Shown in pieces: positions 7,994-17,224 of a stretch of 64,000 nucleotides of DNA (position 1 is its first letter; the number at the start of each line of letters is the position of its first letter). This stretch comes from Niveispirillum sp048066115 (GTDB taxonomy: Bacteria; Pseudomonadota; Alphaproteobacteria; Azospirillales; Azospirillaceae), in the NCBI RefSeq assembly GCF_048066115.1, contig NZ_JBLTYX010000005.1:1-64000 (forward strand). Reading direction: 5' to 3'. The translations under genes and the position numbers were made by a program. The notes under the pieces were generated by a model that was not told where the DNA came from, ran no database searches, and was given only the letters and a program-made list of their open reading frames with translations.

Positions 7994-9313
7994 TTGAAAC
8001 AGAAGAAGCCGGGAGAAGCGGAATTGGCCGATCAGAGGGCCCATTACAAGGCGACACAGGAACAGCTGGATGCCATCCTGAAACGGCATGAGATGTTCCG
8101 GAACGCCCGCATGGGCGGGGCCCGCGCCGTGCTGGCCAATTACGACCTGTCCGGACTGAACCTGTCGGGCCGCGATCTCGCCCATGCCGACCTGACCGGC
8201 TGCATCCTGCGCCGGGCCAATCTCTCCAATGCCAACCTGGATTGCTGCACCCTGTTCGCCGCCGATCTGCGGGAGGCGAACATGACCGGTGCCTCGCTGG
8301 TGAAGGTCGATCTGCGCGGGGCCAGCCTGCGCGGGGCCGATCTGACCGGGGCCAACCTTGTCAGCGCCGATCTGCGCGACGGGTCGCTGGCCGAACGCGC
8401 CGCCGATGGCAGCCTGAAGATCGTGGTGGTGGAAAGCGACGCCAGCCCCGCCGACATGCAGGGTGCCAAGCTGGCCAATGCCAACCTGTCCCAGGCCAAG
8501 CTGTCGGGGGCGGTGGCCATGCATACCGACTTCACCGACGCTGTAATGCGCGGGACCAAGCTGGTGCGCGCCAATCTGCGCAACGCCACCCTGGATGGCG
8601 CCATCCTGGAAGGGGCCGACATGTCGGGCGCCGATGTGCGCGGCGCCAGCCTGAAAGGGGCGGTGCTGACCGGTGCCGTGCTGGTAATGACGGAACTGGC
8701 CAATGCCGATATGGCAGGCGCGCTTACCGACAAGCCGGCCGGCAAACCCGCCAGCGCCTTGCCCCGCCCCCTGGACCAGATGCTGAAGCTGCATGCCGAA
8801 TGGGTGGGCACGGCGGGACAGGCGGGATTGGCCCTGGACCTGACCGGCTATGACCTGCGTGATGCGGGCAGCCTGTCGCATGCCTGCCTGACGCGTCTGC
8901 ACGCACCGGGCGTCATCCTGTACGGCATGGACCTGTCGGCAGCGCAAATCCAGGTGGGCAATCTGGCTGGTGCCGATCTGCGTGGGGCCAACTTGTCGGG
9001 CTGCGACCTGCGCGGCATCAACCTGACCGACGCCATGCTGGGCAATGCCAACCTGTCGGAGGCCAATCTGGGTTTCCTGAAGATCGACGCCACCCGCTTC
9101 GTGCGCAGCGAACTGGCCGGCGCCAAGCTGCGCTATGCCAACCTGTCGGGCGCGCGGCTGGTGAAGGCCAATTTCGCCGGTGCCGACCTGTCCTTCGCCA
9201 ACCTGCTGCTGGCGGATCTGAAGGAGATGGACCTGACCGGGGCGCGGCTGGCCGGCACCAAGGTGCGGCGGGAGCAAATGGCAGAAGTCGTCGGCATTAA
9301 GCTGCCCGGTTAG
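7994..9313 (+). CDS. Pentapeptide-repeat protein
   Basis: This protein of up to 439 residues is mostly A(D/N)LxG-type pentapeptide repeats in two blocks (about residues 45-245 and 285-425). These should fold into right-handed quadrilateral beta-helices. A non-repeat insert at about 247-285 contains LHAEWVGTAGQAG, a motif often seen inside bacterial pentapeptide proteins. No export signal is visible, so it should be cytoplasmic. The function is unknown; some family members bind gyrase but nothing here shows that. The frame opens at TTG 7994. A TTG at 8024 is better placed, with GGGAGA seven bases upstream, and would shorten the protein by ten residues. Confidence 0.85.
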   Translation: MKQKKPGEAELADQRAHYKATQEQLDAILKRHEMFRNARMGGARAVLANYDLSGLNLSGRDLAHADLTGCILRRANLSNANLDCCTLFAADLREANMTGASLVKVDLRGASLRGADLTGANLVSADLRDGSLAERAADGSLKIVVVESDASPADMQGAKLANANLSQAKLSGAVAMHTDFTDAVMRGTKLVRANLRNATLDGAILEGADMSGADVRGASLKGAVLTGAVLVMTELANADMAGALTDKPAGKPASALPRPLDQMLKLHAEWVGTAGQAGLALDLTGYDLRDAGSLSHACLTRLHAPGVILYGMDLSAAQIQVGNLAGADLRGANLSGCDLRGINLTDAMLGNANLSEANLGFLKIDATRFVRSELAGAKLRYANLSGARLVKANFAGADLSFANLLLADLKEMDLTGARLAGTKVRREQMAEVVGIKLPG

Positions 9314-9369
9314 ACCCATAACTTGTGGCCGGCTTGGCGGTGGCACCCCATCGGTGCTATGACCGTCCC

Positions 9370-11226
9370 ATGCCGATCATCCGTCGCCTTCCCGATAATC
9401 TCGTCAACCAGATCGCCGCCGGCGAGGTGGTGGAGCGTCCTGCCGCTGCCGTGAAGGAGCTGGTGGAGAATGCGCTGGATGCCGGTGCGCGCCGCATCGA
9501 CGTCACGCTCCGCGATGGCGGCAAGGCGCTGCTGTCCGTGGCCGATGATGGTTGCGGGATGGAGCCGGAACAGCTGGCTTTGTCGGTGGAACGGCATGCC
9601 ACGTCGAAGCTGCCCGATGGCGACCTGACCGATATCCGTACCCTGGGCTTCCGGGGGGAGGCGCTGCCCAGCATCGGCGCCGTCAGCCGCCTGACCATCA
9701 CCAGCCGTACCGACGCCGCCGACCATGCCAGCGCCATCCTGGTGGAGGGTGGCACCGTCCATCCGGTGGGTCCGGCGCCGGGTGGGCTGGGCACGCGGGT
9801 GGAGGTGCGCGACCTGTTCTTCGCCACGCCGGCCCGCCTGAAATTCCTGAAGGGCAGCCGCACCGAAAGCCAGCATGCCGTCGATGTGGTGGAGCGCCTC
9901 GCCATGGCCCATCCCCATGTCGCCTTCACCGTGACGGATGAGGGGCGCACGCCCGTGCGCCTGACATCCTGCACGGGTGAGGAGGAGGTGGCGCGGCTGG
10001 GCCGGCTGGGCGCGGTGCTGGGGCGCGAGTTCCAGGAGAATGCCATTCCCGTCGATGCCGAACGCGCCGGCGTGCGGCTGGTCGGGCACATCGGCCTGCC
10101 CACCTATAACAAGCCGACATCGGCCGGCCAGTATCTGTTCGTCAATGGGCGGCCGGTGAAGGACCGGCTGATGGTGGGGGCGGTGCGCGGTGCCTATGCC
10201 GATTTCCTGGCGCGCGACCGGCATCCGGTGCTGGCCCTGTTCCTGACGCTGAACCCGCATGACGTGGATGTGAATGTCCATCCCGCCAAGACGGAGGTGC
10301 GGTTCCGCGATCAGGCGCTGATCCGCGGCCTGATCGTCGGTGCCCTGAAGCACGCCCTGGCCGCCGCCGGCCACCGCGCCAGCACCACGGTGGCCGCCGA
10401 CACGCTGGCCAGCCTGACCCCGCGCGTGGCGCCGCAGACCAGCCTGTTCTGGGAACCGCAGCGCCCGACGGCACCGCCGCCCTATGCCCAGCAGCACCAT
10501 GCCCCGCCGCCGGTGAACCGGGAGATGGCGGAGGCCGCCTGGCAGTTCCAGGCGCCGCAGATGCGCACCGCCTCAGCCCCCGCCGATTTCGCCCCGGCGG
10601 CGCGGATGGAGGAAGCCGATGCTATCGCGGCCACCGCGCCCAGCTTCCCCTTAGGCGCGGCGCGGGCGCAGCTGCACGCTACCTATATCGTCGCCCAGAC
10701 CGACAATGGCATCGTCATCGTCGACCAGCACGCCGCCCATGAACGGCTGGTCTATGAGCGGATGAAGAAGGAGATGCTGGGCGATGGGGTGAAGCGCCAG
10801 GGGCTGCTGATCCCCGAAGTGGTGGAACTGGACCCCGCCGATGCCGAACGGGTGGGTGAGCGGTCGCACGAGCTGGCGGAAATGGGCCTGGTGCTGGAAA
10901 GCTTCGGGTCGGGTGCGGTCGTGGTGCGCGAGGTGCCGGCCATGCTGGGCGCGCGGGCCGATGTGCGCGGCCTGGTGCGCGACATCGCCGACGAACTGGC
11001 GGAGATGGGCGATGCCCATGCGCTGAAGGAGAAGCTGGACGCCATCTGCTCCCGCATGGCCTGCCACGGCTCCGTCCGGGCCGGCCGGCCGATGAATGTG
11101 GAGGAGATGAATGCGCTGCTGCGCCAGATGGAGGCCACGCCCCATTCCGGCCAGTGCAACCATGGCCGCCCCACCTATGTCGAGTTGAAGCTGGGCGATA
11201 TCGAGCGGCTGTTCGGCCGGCGGTAG
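9370..11226 (+). CDS. mutL: DNA mismatch repair protein MutL
   Basis: MutL couples MutS mismatch recognition to strand incision. The N-terminal GHKL ATPase has the KELVENALDAG helix (residues 29-39), DDGCGM, and RGEALPSIG. The C-terminal domain carries DQHAAHERLVYE, which matches the DQHA-x2-E-x4-E endonuclease motif, together with ACHGSVRAG and GQCNHGRPT. MutL here is therefore predicted to be a nicking endonuclease, as in organisms lacking MutH. The 618-residue length is normal. The start ATG at 9370 fits the conserved N-terminus (MPIIRRLPDNLVNQIAAGEV). A palindromic hairpin follows 70 bases after the stop. Confidence 0.97.
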   Translation: MPIIRRLPDNLVNQIAAGEVVERPAAAVKELVENALDAGARRIDVTLRDGGKALLSVADDGCGMEPEQLALSVERHATSKLPDGDLTDIRTLGFRGEALPSIGAVSRLTITSRTDAADHASAILVEGGTVHPVGPAPGGLGTRVEVRDLFFATPARLKFLKGSRTESQHAVDVVERLAMAHPHVAFTVTDEGRTPVRLTSCTGEEEVARLGRLGAVLGREFQENAIPVDAERAGVRLVGHIGLPTYNKPTSAGQYLFVNGRPVKDRLMVGAVRGAYADFLARDRHPVLALFLTLNPHDVDVNVHPAKTEVRFRDQALIRGLIVGALKHALAAAGHRASTTVAADTLASLTPRVAPQTSLFWEPQRPTAPPPYAQQHHAPPPVNREMAEAAWQFQAPQMRTASAPADFAPAARMEEADAIAATAPSFPLGAARAQLHATYIVAQTDNGIVIVDQHAAHERLVYERMKKEMLGDGVKRQGLLIPEVVELDPADAERVGERSHELAEMGLVLESFGSGAVVVREVPAMLGARADVRGLVRDIADELAEMGDAHALKEKLDAICSRMACHGSVRAGRPMNVEEMNALLRQMEATPHSGQCNHGRPTYVELKLGDIERLFGRR

Positions 11227-11295
11227 CCTTTTTCAGGTTCCCGTGCCGGTCGGAAATGGCTGAACCGTGCGAAGGCTTTGCCATTGGCGTGTGAT

Positions 11296-11324
11296 CCCAC
11301 CGGTCGAAATATTCGACCGGTGGG
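11296..11324. terminator. Perfect 13-bp hairpin between mutL and the lipoprotein gene
   Basis: CCCACCGGTCGAA pairs with TTCGACCGGTGGG across a 3-nt loop. The core CGGTCGAAATATTCGACCG also occurs at about 24642-24660. It sits between converging genes and is probably a bidirectional terminator. Confidence 0.6.
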
Positions 11325-11338
11325 ACTTTCCGGGGAAG

Positions 11339-11827
11339 TTACTTCGGCTGACCCTGCTGCGGCACCATGGCTAGGCAGTTCTCGACGATGCGGTAGCATT
11401 GGCCCAGCCGGGCCGACTGTCCGTCGCTGGCGCTGTTATAGACGATGCGCTGCACGACGCCGTCCTTCAGGGTGAAGGTGGCCTGGCAGTCGCGGGTCTC
11501 CGTTTCCGGATAATCGTCGAAGCCCATGCCCCAGCCATACCAGGGCGACCAGGGCCGGTAATAGCCGAAGGCGGCGCTGAAGCGCGGGCCGGGGGACGGC
11601 GTGGTGACCAGCCGTTCCGACGTGTAGGTGTAATAGTCGACATTGTCGACCGTGGCGCTGCGCGTCGGTACGCCGGCGCAGGTCAGCAGAAACTGCTTGG
11701 GCATGCCCACAAAGGCGTTCTGCGCATAGAGCGCCTGATCGGCCTGGGGGTTGGCGCAGGCGGAAAGCCCCAGCAGCGCACCGGCGGCGATCAGGCCCCG
11801 GATGGTCGTTTTCGATGTGAACTTCAT
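11339..11827 (-). CDS. Small outer-membrane-type lipoprotein of unknown function
   Basis: This 162-residue protein begins with a lipoprotein signal peptide: a basic start, a hydrophobic core and the lipobox LSAC, with Cys at about residue 24. The mature part contains three cysteines, a YYRPWSPWYGWGMGFDDYP aromatic patch and a beta-rich end. The patch is typical of small envelope lipoproteins with no assigned role. The start ATG at 11827 is preceded by AGGAG at 8-nt spacing; a TTG two codons upstream is less likely. It is monocistronic and convergent with mutL. Confidence 0.75.
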   Translation of the reverse strand: MKFTSKTTIRGLIAAGALLGLSACANPQADQALYAQNAFVGMPKQFLLTCAGVPTRSATVDNVDYYTYTSERLVTTPSPGPRFSAAFGYYRPWSPWYGWGMGFDDYPETETRDCQATFTLKDGVVQRIVYNSASDGQSARLGQCYRIVENCLAMVPQQGQPK

Positions 11828-12025
11828 GACCAACGCTCCTTGACACTTTGCATCACCGGCCCGTCAACGTGCCGCCGGCCGCACCGCCCCTGCATCCTTA
11901 TACGGTGGCCAAGGGGAAACCCTTCGCCACCGGAACAATGTTCACCGATAAAAATGGCGGATCGGGGGCGATGTTTCAATGCACCTGTGGGTGCGCCATA
12001 GCGCCGCTCGGTATTTATGCCGGTT

Positions 12026-12051
12026 CCCGGTGATCATGGGTGATCACCGGG
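12026..12051. repeat. Perfect 11-bp hairpin flanking repeat copy 2
   Basis: CCCGGTGATCA pairs with TGATCACCGGG across a 4-nt loop. It directly abuts the tail end of the dispersed repeat. Confidence 0.6.
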
Positions 12052-12120
12052 CGTCAATCGCCGGCGCCGCGTCCGCGGCTTGGCTACGCCGCACGTGCGG
12101 CGCGGCGGCGGTCGCCGCCG
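12052..12120 (-). repeat. Dispersed multi-hairpin intergenic repeat, copy 2
   Basis: Copy in the same direction as aapP. In minus-strand order the stems are CGGCGG/CCGCCG, CGCCGCACGTGCGGCG, the linker TAGCCAAGC, GCCGCG/CGCGGC, and the GGCGCCGGCGATTGA tail. Confidence 0.8.
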
Positions 12121-12121
12121 T

Positions 12122-12158
12122 ACCCGCTCCCGATGAGTTGAACTCAACGGGAGCGGGT
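12122..12158 (-). terminator. Hairpin directly downstream of aapP
   Basis: Perfect 11-bp arms ACCCGCTCCCG (12122-12132) and CGGGAGCGGGT (12148-12158) lie 12 bases beyond the aapP stop codon, between the gene and repeat copy 2. It is likely the 3' end structure of the aap transcript. Confidence 0.55.
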
Positions 12159-12169
12159 CTGAGATGACC

Positions 12170-12909
<740 letters not shown>

Positions 12910-12913
<4 letters not shown>

Positions 12914-13176
12914 TCAGAAAACTCCGTGTCGGTATGGCGCGCGGCGTAACGTTCCCGGGCCTTGACGAGCATCTCTTCCAGATTGAGGGGACCGGCGCTG
13001 CCACTATCAACCCCTGCCTGAATTGCGCGGCGAAGCGCTTCGAGGCGTTCGTGATCGGTTGCGTGCTGCATATAACCAAGCGCCGCCTGAACGACCCCGC
13101 TTTCTGACGGGTATTCCCCGGTTTCCACCTTTTGGCGGATAAACTCTTGCAGAGCGGGAGGGAGCGTGATTTTCAC
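12910..13176 (-). CDS. ParD-like antitoxin embedded in the aap operon
   Basis: This 88-residue protein resembles type II ParD/CopG antitoxins: a beta-strand plus helix start (VKITLPPALQEFIRQKV), the family-typical GEYPSESGVVQAALGYMQ, then LEALRRAIQAGVDSG and a charged tail. ParD proteins bind DNA through a ribbon-helix-helix dimer and neutralise ParE with the tail. The start is GTG at 13176, preceded by GGGAGG. That GTG overlaps the aapM stop (GTGA) and its own stop overlaps the aapP ATG. No parE-like gene is adjacent. It is therefore an orphan antitoxin wired into a transporter operon. The family call is good; its role here is unknown. Confidence 0.85.
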
Positions 13177-14267
13177 CGCCGCCTCCCCTGCCCAAGGACG
13201 GTCTCCAGGTACCGGCTGTAGCGGGACAGGGCGTAGCAGAAGGCCAGATAGATCAGGCCCACGAACAGGTAGGCCTCCTTGTAGAAGCCGCGCCAGGCGG
13301 GATCGGTCAGGGCCGACTTGGCGGTGGACAGCAGGTCCAGCAGGCCGATGACGATGACCAGGCTGGTATCCTTGAAGCTGGCGATGAAGGAATTCACCAG
13401 CGGCGGGATCACCAGCGACAGGGCTTGGGGCAGGATGATCAGGCGCTGGCGCTGCCAATAGCCCAGGCCCAAAGCTTGTGCCGCCTCCACCTGTCCCTTG
13501 GGGATGGCCTGCAAACCCGCACGCACCACCTCCGCCACATAAGCAGCGGAGAACAGGCAGATGCCGATGAGTGCCCGCAGCACCTTGTCGATGGACACGC
13601 CCGCCGGCAGGAACAGCGGCAGCATGACGGACGCCATGAACAGGATGGAGATCAGCGGAACGCCGCGCACCAGCTCGATATAGACGACCGACAGGCCGCG
13701 CATCACCGGCAGGTCGGATGTGCGGCCCAGGGCCAGCAGCACGCCCAGCGGAAAGCTGGCCACCAGCCCGACGATGGACAGCGTCAAGGTCAGCGGCAGG
13801 CCACCCCACAGTTCGGTCGGCACATAATCCATGCCCAGCACGCCGCCGAACATCAGCAGGGCCGACAGACCCAGACCCACGCCCCAGATATAGAGCAGCG
13901 GCCGGCCCCACATGCGCCGGTCGGCCGACACGACCAGGGTGGCGATCATCGCCAGGATGGCCAGGGTCGGGCGCCAATGCTGGTCATCCGGAAAGGTGCC
14001 GAACAGGATGAAGCGCCATTTCTCCGCCAGGAAAGCCCAGCAGGCACCACCGGCCTCTCGGCACGCCGCCGCGTCGCCCGACCAGCTGGCCTTGACCAGG
14101 GCCCAGTCGATGAGACCCGGAATGGCCCGCGCCAGCAGCCAGACGATCGCCAGGGTCAACAGGGCATTGTACCAGGTGGAGAACAGGTTGGCGCGCAGCC
14201 ACGCGATCAGCCCCTGGTTGGGGCGGATGGGGGCGGCGCGTTCGGTGGGGGTCTCTGTCATGCTCAT
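13173..14267 (-). CDS. aapM: General amino-acid ABC transporter permease AapM
   Basis: A 364-residue inner-membrane permease with about eight hydrophobic segments. The cytoplasmic EAA loop that contacts AapP is visible as EAAQALGLGYWQRQRLIILPQAL, at about residues 264-286. An N-terminal extension with two extra membrane segments and a soluble loop is typical of AapM-type proteins. It starts just after the aapQ stop, so the two permeases are co-translated. Its stop codon overlaps the GTG of the parD-like gene. Confidence 0.95.
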   Translation of the reverse strand: MSMTETPTERAAPIRPNQGLIAWLRANLFSTWYNALLTLAIVWLLARAIPGLIDWALVKASWSGDAAACREAGGACWAFLAEKWRFILFGTFPDDQHWRPTLAILAMIATLVVSADRRMWGRPLLYIWGVGLGLSALLMFGGVLGMDYVPTELWGGLPLTLTLSIVGLVASFPLGVLLALGRTSDLPVMRGLSVVYIELVRGVPLISILFMASVMLPLFLPAGVSIDKVLRALIGICLFSAAYVAEVVRAGLQAIPKGQVEAAQALGLGYWQRQRLIILPQALSLVIPPLVNSFIASFKDTSLVIVIGLLDLLSTAKSALTDPAWRGFYKEAYLFVGLIYLAFCYALSRYSRYLETVLGQGRRR

Positions 14268-14268
14268 C

Positions 14269-15477
14269 TCACCGCTCCACCAGCGCCACGCGGCTGTTGT
14301 ACCAGTTCATCAGGAAGGACAGGCTGAGGCTGATGATCAGATAGGCCGCCATGATCGACAGCACGCCCTCCACCGCCTGACCGGTCTGGTTGATGGTGGT
14401 ATTGGCGATGGAGACGAAGTCGGGATAGCCGATGGCGACCGCCAGCGAGCTGTTCTTCGTCAGGTTCAGATACTGGCTGGTGGTGGGCGGGATGATGACG
14501 CGCAGCGCCTGCGGCAGGATCACGAGGCGCAGCAGTTGCGCCCTTGTCAGGCCCAGCGCCGTCGCCGCCTCCGTCTGGCCCCTGGGCACGGCCAGGATGC
14601 CCGACCGCACGATCTCGCCGATGAAGGCGGCGGTATAGATCACCAGGCCGAACAGCAAGGCGGCGAATTCCGGCGACAGGGTCATGCCGCCGCGGAAATT
14701 GAACCCCTGCAGAACCGGCATATCGATGGCCCCGCCGCCACCGGCCAGCAGCACCAGCAGCGGCAGGCCCACGATCAGGCCGGACCCGATGGGCAGCATG
14801 GGCAGGCGCTTGCCGGTGGTCGCCTGACGCTTGTTGTTCCAGGCGGCGATGACCAGGGTCAGGATGATGCCCAGGCCGAAGATGGCCGCCACCCAGGCCC
14901 AGATCGGATCATCGGCCGGCGCCGGCAGCTTCAGCCCGCGGTTGGACAGGAAGATGCCGGGCAGCGGTTCGAACGCCTGACGCGGGCCCGGCAGCCCCTC
15001 GGTCAGCAGCGCGTACCAGAGGAACAACTGCAACAGCAGTGGGACGTTGCGCACCGTTTCCACATAGAAGGATGCGATGCGCGCCACCAGCCAGTTGGAC
15101 GACAGCCGCGCCACACCCAGCACCACGCCCAGCACCGTGGCCAGCACGATGCCGATGCCGGAGATTTTCAGGGTGTTGAGGATGCCGACCAGGAAGGCCG
15201 TGGAATAATGGTCCTGCGGCCCGAATTCGACCAGGCTTTCGCCGATCTGGAATCCGGCCTCCCGGTCCAGGAAGCCGAAGCCCGATGCGATGGACAGGCG
15301 GGCCAGATTGTCCATGGTGTTGCCCACCAGGAACCAGCCGACCAGCACCACGGCCAGGCCCAGCACGATCTGCCACAGGATGGCGCGGACCACGGGATTG
15401 TTGATGGACAGGTGAAAGGCCGCAGGCCCGGGGGGGGCTGCGGCCTTGGTGGATGCGGGCGCCTGGCGGTCCGTCAT
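14269..15477 (-). CDS. aapQ: General amino-acid ABC transporter permease AapQ
   Basis: A 402-residue inner-membrane permease, partner of AapM in the heterodimeric channel. It has an N-terminal membrane segment, a large periplasmic insertion characteristic of AapQ, and a C-terminal permease core. The core carries the EAA loop EAATALGLTRAQLLRLVILPQAL. It sits 22 bases downstream of aapJ and 1 base ahead of aapM, consistent with one transcript aapJ-aapQ-aapM-parD-aapP. Confidence 0.95.
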   Translation of the reverse strand: MTDRQAPASTKAAAPPGPAAFHLSINNPVVRAILWQIVLGLAVVLVGWFLVGNTMDNLARLSIASGFGFLDREAGFQIGESLVEFGPQDHYSTAFLVGILNTLKISGIGIVLATVLGVVLGVARLSSNWLVARIASFYVETVRNVPLLLQLFLWYALLTEGLPGPRQAFEPLPGIFLSNRGLKLPAPADDPIWAWVAAIFGLGIILTLVIAAWNNKRQATTGKRLPMLPIGSGLIVGLPLLVLLAGGGGAIDMPVLQGFNFRGGMTLSPEFAALLFGLVIYTAAFIGEIVRSGILAVPRGQTEAATALGLTRAQLLRLVILPQALRVIIPPTTSQYLNLTKNSSLAVAIGYPDFVSIANTTINQTGQAVEGVLSIMAAYLIISLSLSFLMNWYNSRVALVER

Positions 15478-15499
15478 ATGGGGGCGGGTTCCGGCAGGA

Positions 15500-16525
15500 T
15501 CAGCGGACGGGCGGGGCGTACATCAGCCCGCCATTGGTCCACAGCGCGTTCAGGCCGCGGTCCAGCTTCAGCGGCGTCTTCTTGCCGATATTGCGCTCGA
15601 AAATCTCGCCATAATTGCCCACGGCCTTGATGGCGCGATAGGCCCAGGCCTTGTCCAGCCCCAGACCCGGCCCCAGGTCGCCCTGCGCGCCCAGCAGGCG
15701 CTGCACCGACGGGTCCACGTCCTTCAGCTTGGCATCGACATTGGCCTGGGTAATGCCCTTCTCCTCCGCCTCGATCAGGGCGTAGATGGTCCAAGCCACG
15801 ATATCGCGCCACTGGTTGTCGCCATGGCGTACCACGGGGGCCAGCGGCTCCTTCGACATCACCTCCGGCAGGATGATGAAATCGTCGGGGTTGGAAGCGA
15901 CCGACGCACGCACGCCGGCCAGGCCGGAAATATCGGTGGTCAGCACATCGCAGCGACCGGAGAAGAAGGCGGCGTTCACCTCGTCCAGCGCCTCGATCAC
16001 CACGGGCTTGAAGGACAGGTTGTGGGCGCGGAACCAGTCGGCCAGGTTCAGTTCGGTGGTGGTGCCCGGCTGCACGCAGACGGTGGCGCCGTCCAACTGT
16101 TTGGCGCTGGTCACGCCCAGGCTCTTCGCCACCATCAGGCCCTGGCCGTCATAATAGACGACGGGGGCGAAATCCAGTCCCTGGGCATCGCGGGTCAGCG
16201 ACCAGGTGGTGTTGCGCACCAGCAGATCGATCTCGCCCGATTGCAGGGCGGTCAGGCGCTGCTGCGCCGAGAGCGGTGTGTAGCGGATCTTGCTGGTGTC
16301 GTTCAGGATGGCGGCGGCCACGGCCTTGCACACATCCACGTCCAGGCCGGTCCACTTGCCCTGGCTGTCGGGGCTGGAGAATCCTGGAAGGCCGGTATTC
16401 ACGCCGCAGGTGAGCTGTCCCTTGCTCTTGACCGCGTCCAATGTCGGGCCGGCAATAGCCGGGGCGGCGGTAAAGGCAAGGAGTGCGGCGGCCATGGCGG
16501 CCGCCCCCTGGAGGCGAAGGCTCAT
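15500..16525 (-). CDS. aapJ: General amino-acid ABC transporter substrate-binding protein AapJ
   Basis: A 341-residue periplasmic binding protein, the first gene of the aap operon. A Sec signal peptide covers about residues 1-25, with cleavage likely after AIAG or a nearby Ala. The mature part opens with LDAVKSKGQLTCGVNTGLPGFS and continues with WTGLDVDVCKAVAAAIL, the pattern of family 3 solute-binding proteins for amino acids. Length and gene order match AapJ of rhizobia, which takes up a broad range of L-amino acids. AGGGGA lies upstream of the ATG. Confidence 0.95.
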   Translation of the reverse strand: MSLRLQGAAAMAAALLAFTAAPAIAGPTLDAVKSKGQLTCGVNTGLPGFSSPDSQGKWTGLDVDVCKAVAAAILNDTSKIRYTPLSAQQRLTALQSGEIDLLVRNTTWSLTRDAQGLDFAPVVYYDGQGLMVAKSLGVTSAKQLDGATVCVQPGTTTELNLADWFRAHNLSFKPVVIEALDEVNAAFFSGRCDVLTTDISGLAGVRASVASNPDDFIILPEVMSKEPLAPVVRHGDNQWRDIVAWTIYALIEAEEKGITQANVDAKLKDVDPSVQRLLGAQGDLGPGLGLDKAWAYRAIKAVGNYGEIFERNIGKKTPLKLDRGLNALWTNGGLMYAPPVR

Positions 16526-16677
16526 CGTCTGTAATTCCCCTGTTCAACCAAGGCCGGTGGTCCGAAACCGGCCCCTTTCATGTCAAGCAGTTAAGCATTC
16601 ATTACCGCGTTGAAACAACCCCGTAAGGGGCACAATCGCGACAATTTTCGAAGATGCCGTAAGGATAGGCAATCCGG

Positions 16678-17124
16678 TCACAAAACGTCCCGTGCCAGCT
16701 GTTCCAGCTGCGTCTCCAGCTTGCCCGACAAGGCCTTGAATTGGGCCAGTTCCCCCTCGTCCAGGCAGTTCAGCCAGCGCTGCTGCCACTCCAACGCCAG
16801 GGGGGCGATCCTGTCGTAAAGTGTCCGCCCGGCCGGGGTGAAGGACAGGCGCAGCAGCCGCTGGTCCGACGGGTGCGTGTCGCGCGACAGGAGGCCCGCC
16901 TCCACCAGCGAGGTGACGGCCCGGCTGACCTTGGCCTTGTCCATGGCGGAGCGTTCGACGATGTCGTTGGACGACAGGGGCTGTTCGCGCCCCAGGATCG
17001 CCATCACGCGCCATTCGGGGATGGAAATGCCGAACTGCGCCTCGTACCGGCGCGCCAGCTCGCGGCTGACGCGCTTGGCCAGGACATTCAGGCGATAGGG
17101 CAGGAAATCGTCAAGGTCGAGCAT
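16678..17124 (-). CDS. MarR family regulator, probable homogentisate pathway repressor
   Basis: A 148-residue winged-helix regulator. The ATG at 17124 gives the natural N-terminus MLDLDDFLPYRLNVLAKRVSREL. The DNA-binding core includes ISIPEWRVMAIL, then LSSNDIVERSAMDKAKVSRAVTSL, then the wing SRDTHPSDQRLLRLSFTPAG. It is divergent from hmgA, and the 100-bp gap holds a perfect 16-bp palindrome that is a good operator candidate. Control of hmgA and of its own gene is inferred from this arrangement. The inducer is likely an aromatic acid of the pathway. Confidence 0.9.
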   Translation of the reverse strand: MLDLDDFLPYRLNVLAKRVSRELARRYEAQFGISIPEWRVMAILGREQPLSSNDIVERSAMDKAKVSRAVTSLVEAGLLSRDTHPSDQRLLRLSFTPAGRTLYDRIAPLALEWQQRWLNCLDEGELAQFKALSGKLETQLEQLARDVL

Positions 17125-17182
17125 GGCCCAAGGGTGGCCTGTGCAAAGCGGACTTGCAAGGGGCTCTGTGATCAGCCATATT

Positions 17183-17198
17183 CGTTTCATATGAAACG
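17183..17198. promoter_or_regulatory. Perfect 16-bp palindrome, candidate MarR operator
   Basis: CGTTTCATATGAAACG is fully self-complementary. It lies 26 bases before the hmgA ATG and 58 bases before the marR ATG, in the divergent promoter region. Confidence 0.65.
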
Positions 17199-17224
17199 GT
17201 ATTCGAACAGAGTGGAGGACGCGC

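Larger units (their letters stand above)
11828..12169. other. Intergenic region between the lipoprotein gene and aapP
   Basis: No gene is supported in this 342-bp gap. It should hold the lipoprotein promoter (minus strand, about 11828-11930, not clearly recognisable), a perfect hairpin at 12026-12051, repeat copy 2 at 12052-12120, and the hairpin behind aapP at 12122-12158. Confidence 0.6.

Noticed and set aside
7988..9346. Long minus-strand frame opposite the pentapeptide gene with regular HIGAGQ-like repeats
   Set aside because: The repeats are the antisense image of the pentapeptide repeats; no start signal and no family resemblance.
13912..15630. Long plus-strand frame opposite aapM/aapQ
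   Set aside because: Antisense of two well-supported permease genes; Q, H, R-rich composition typical of GC-rich shadow frames.
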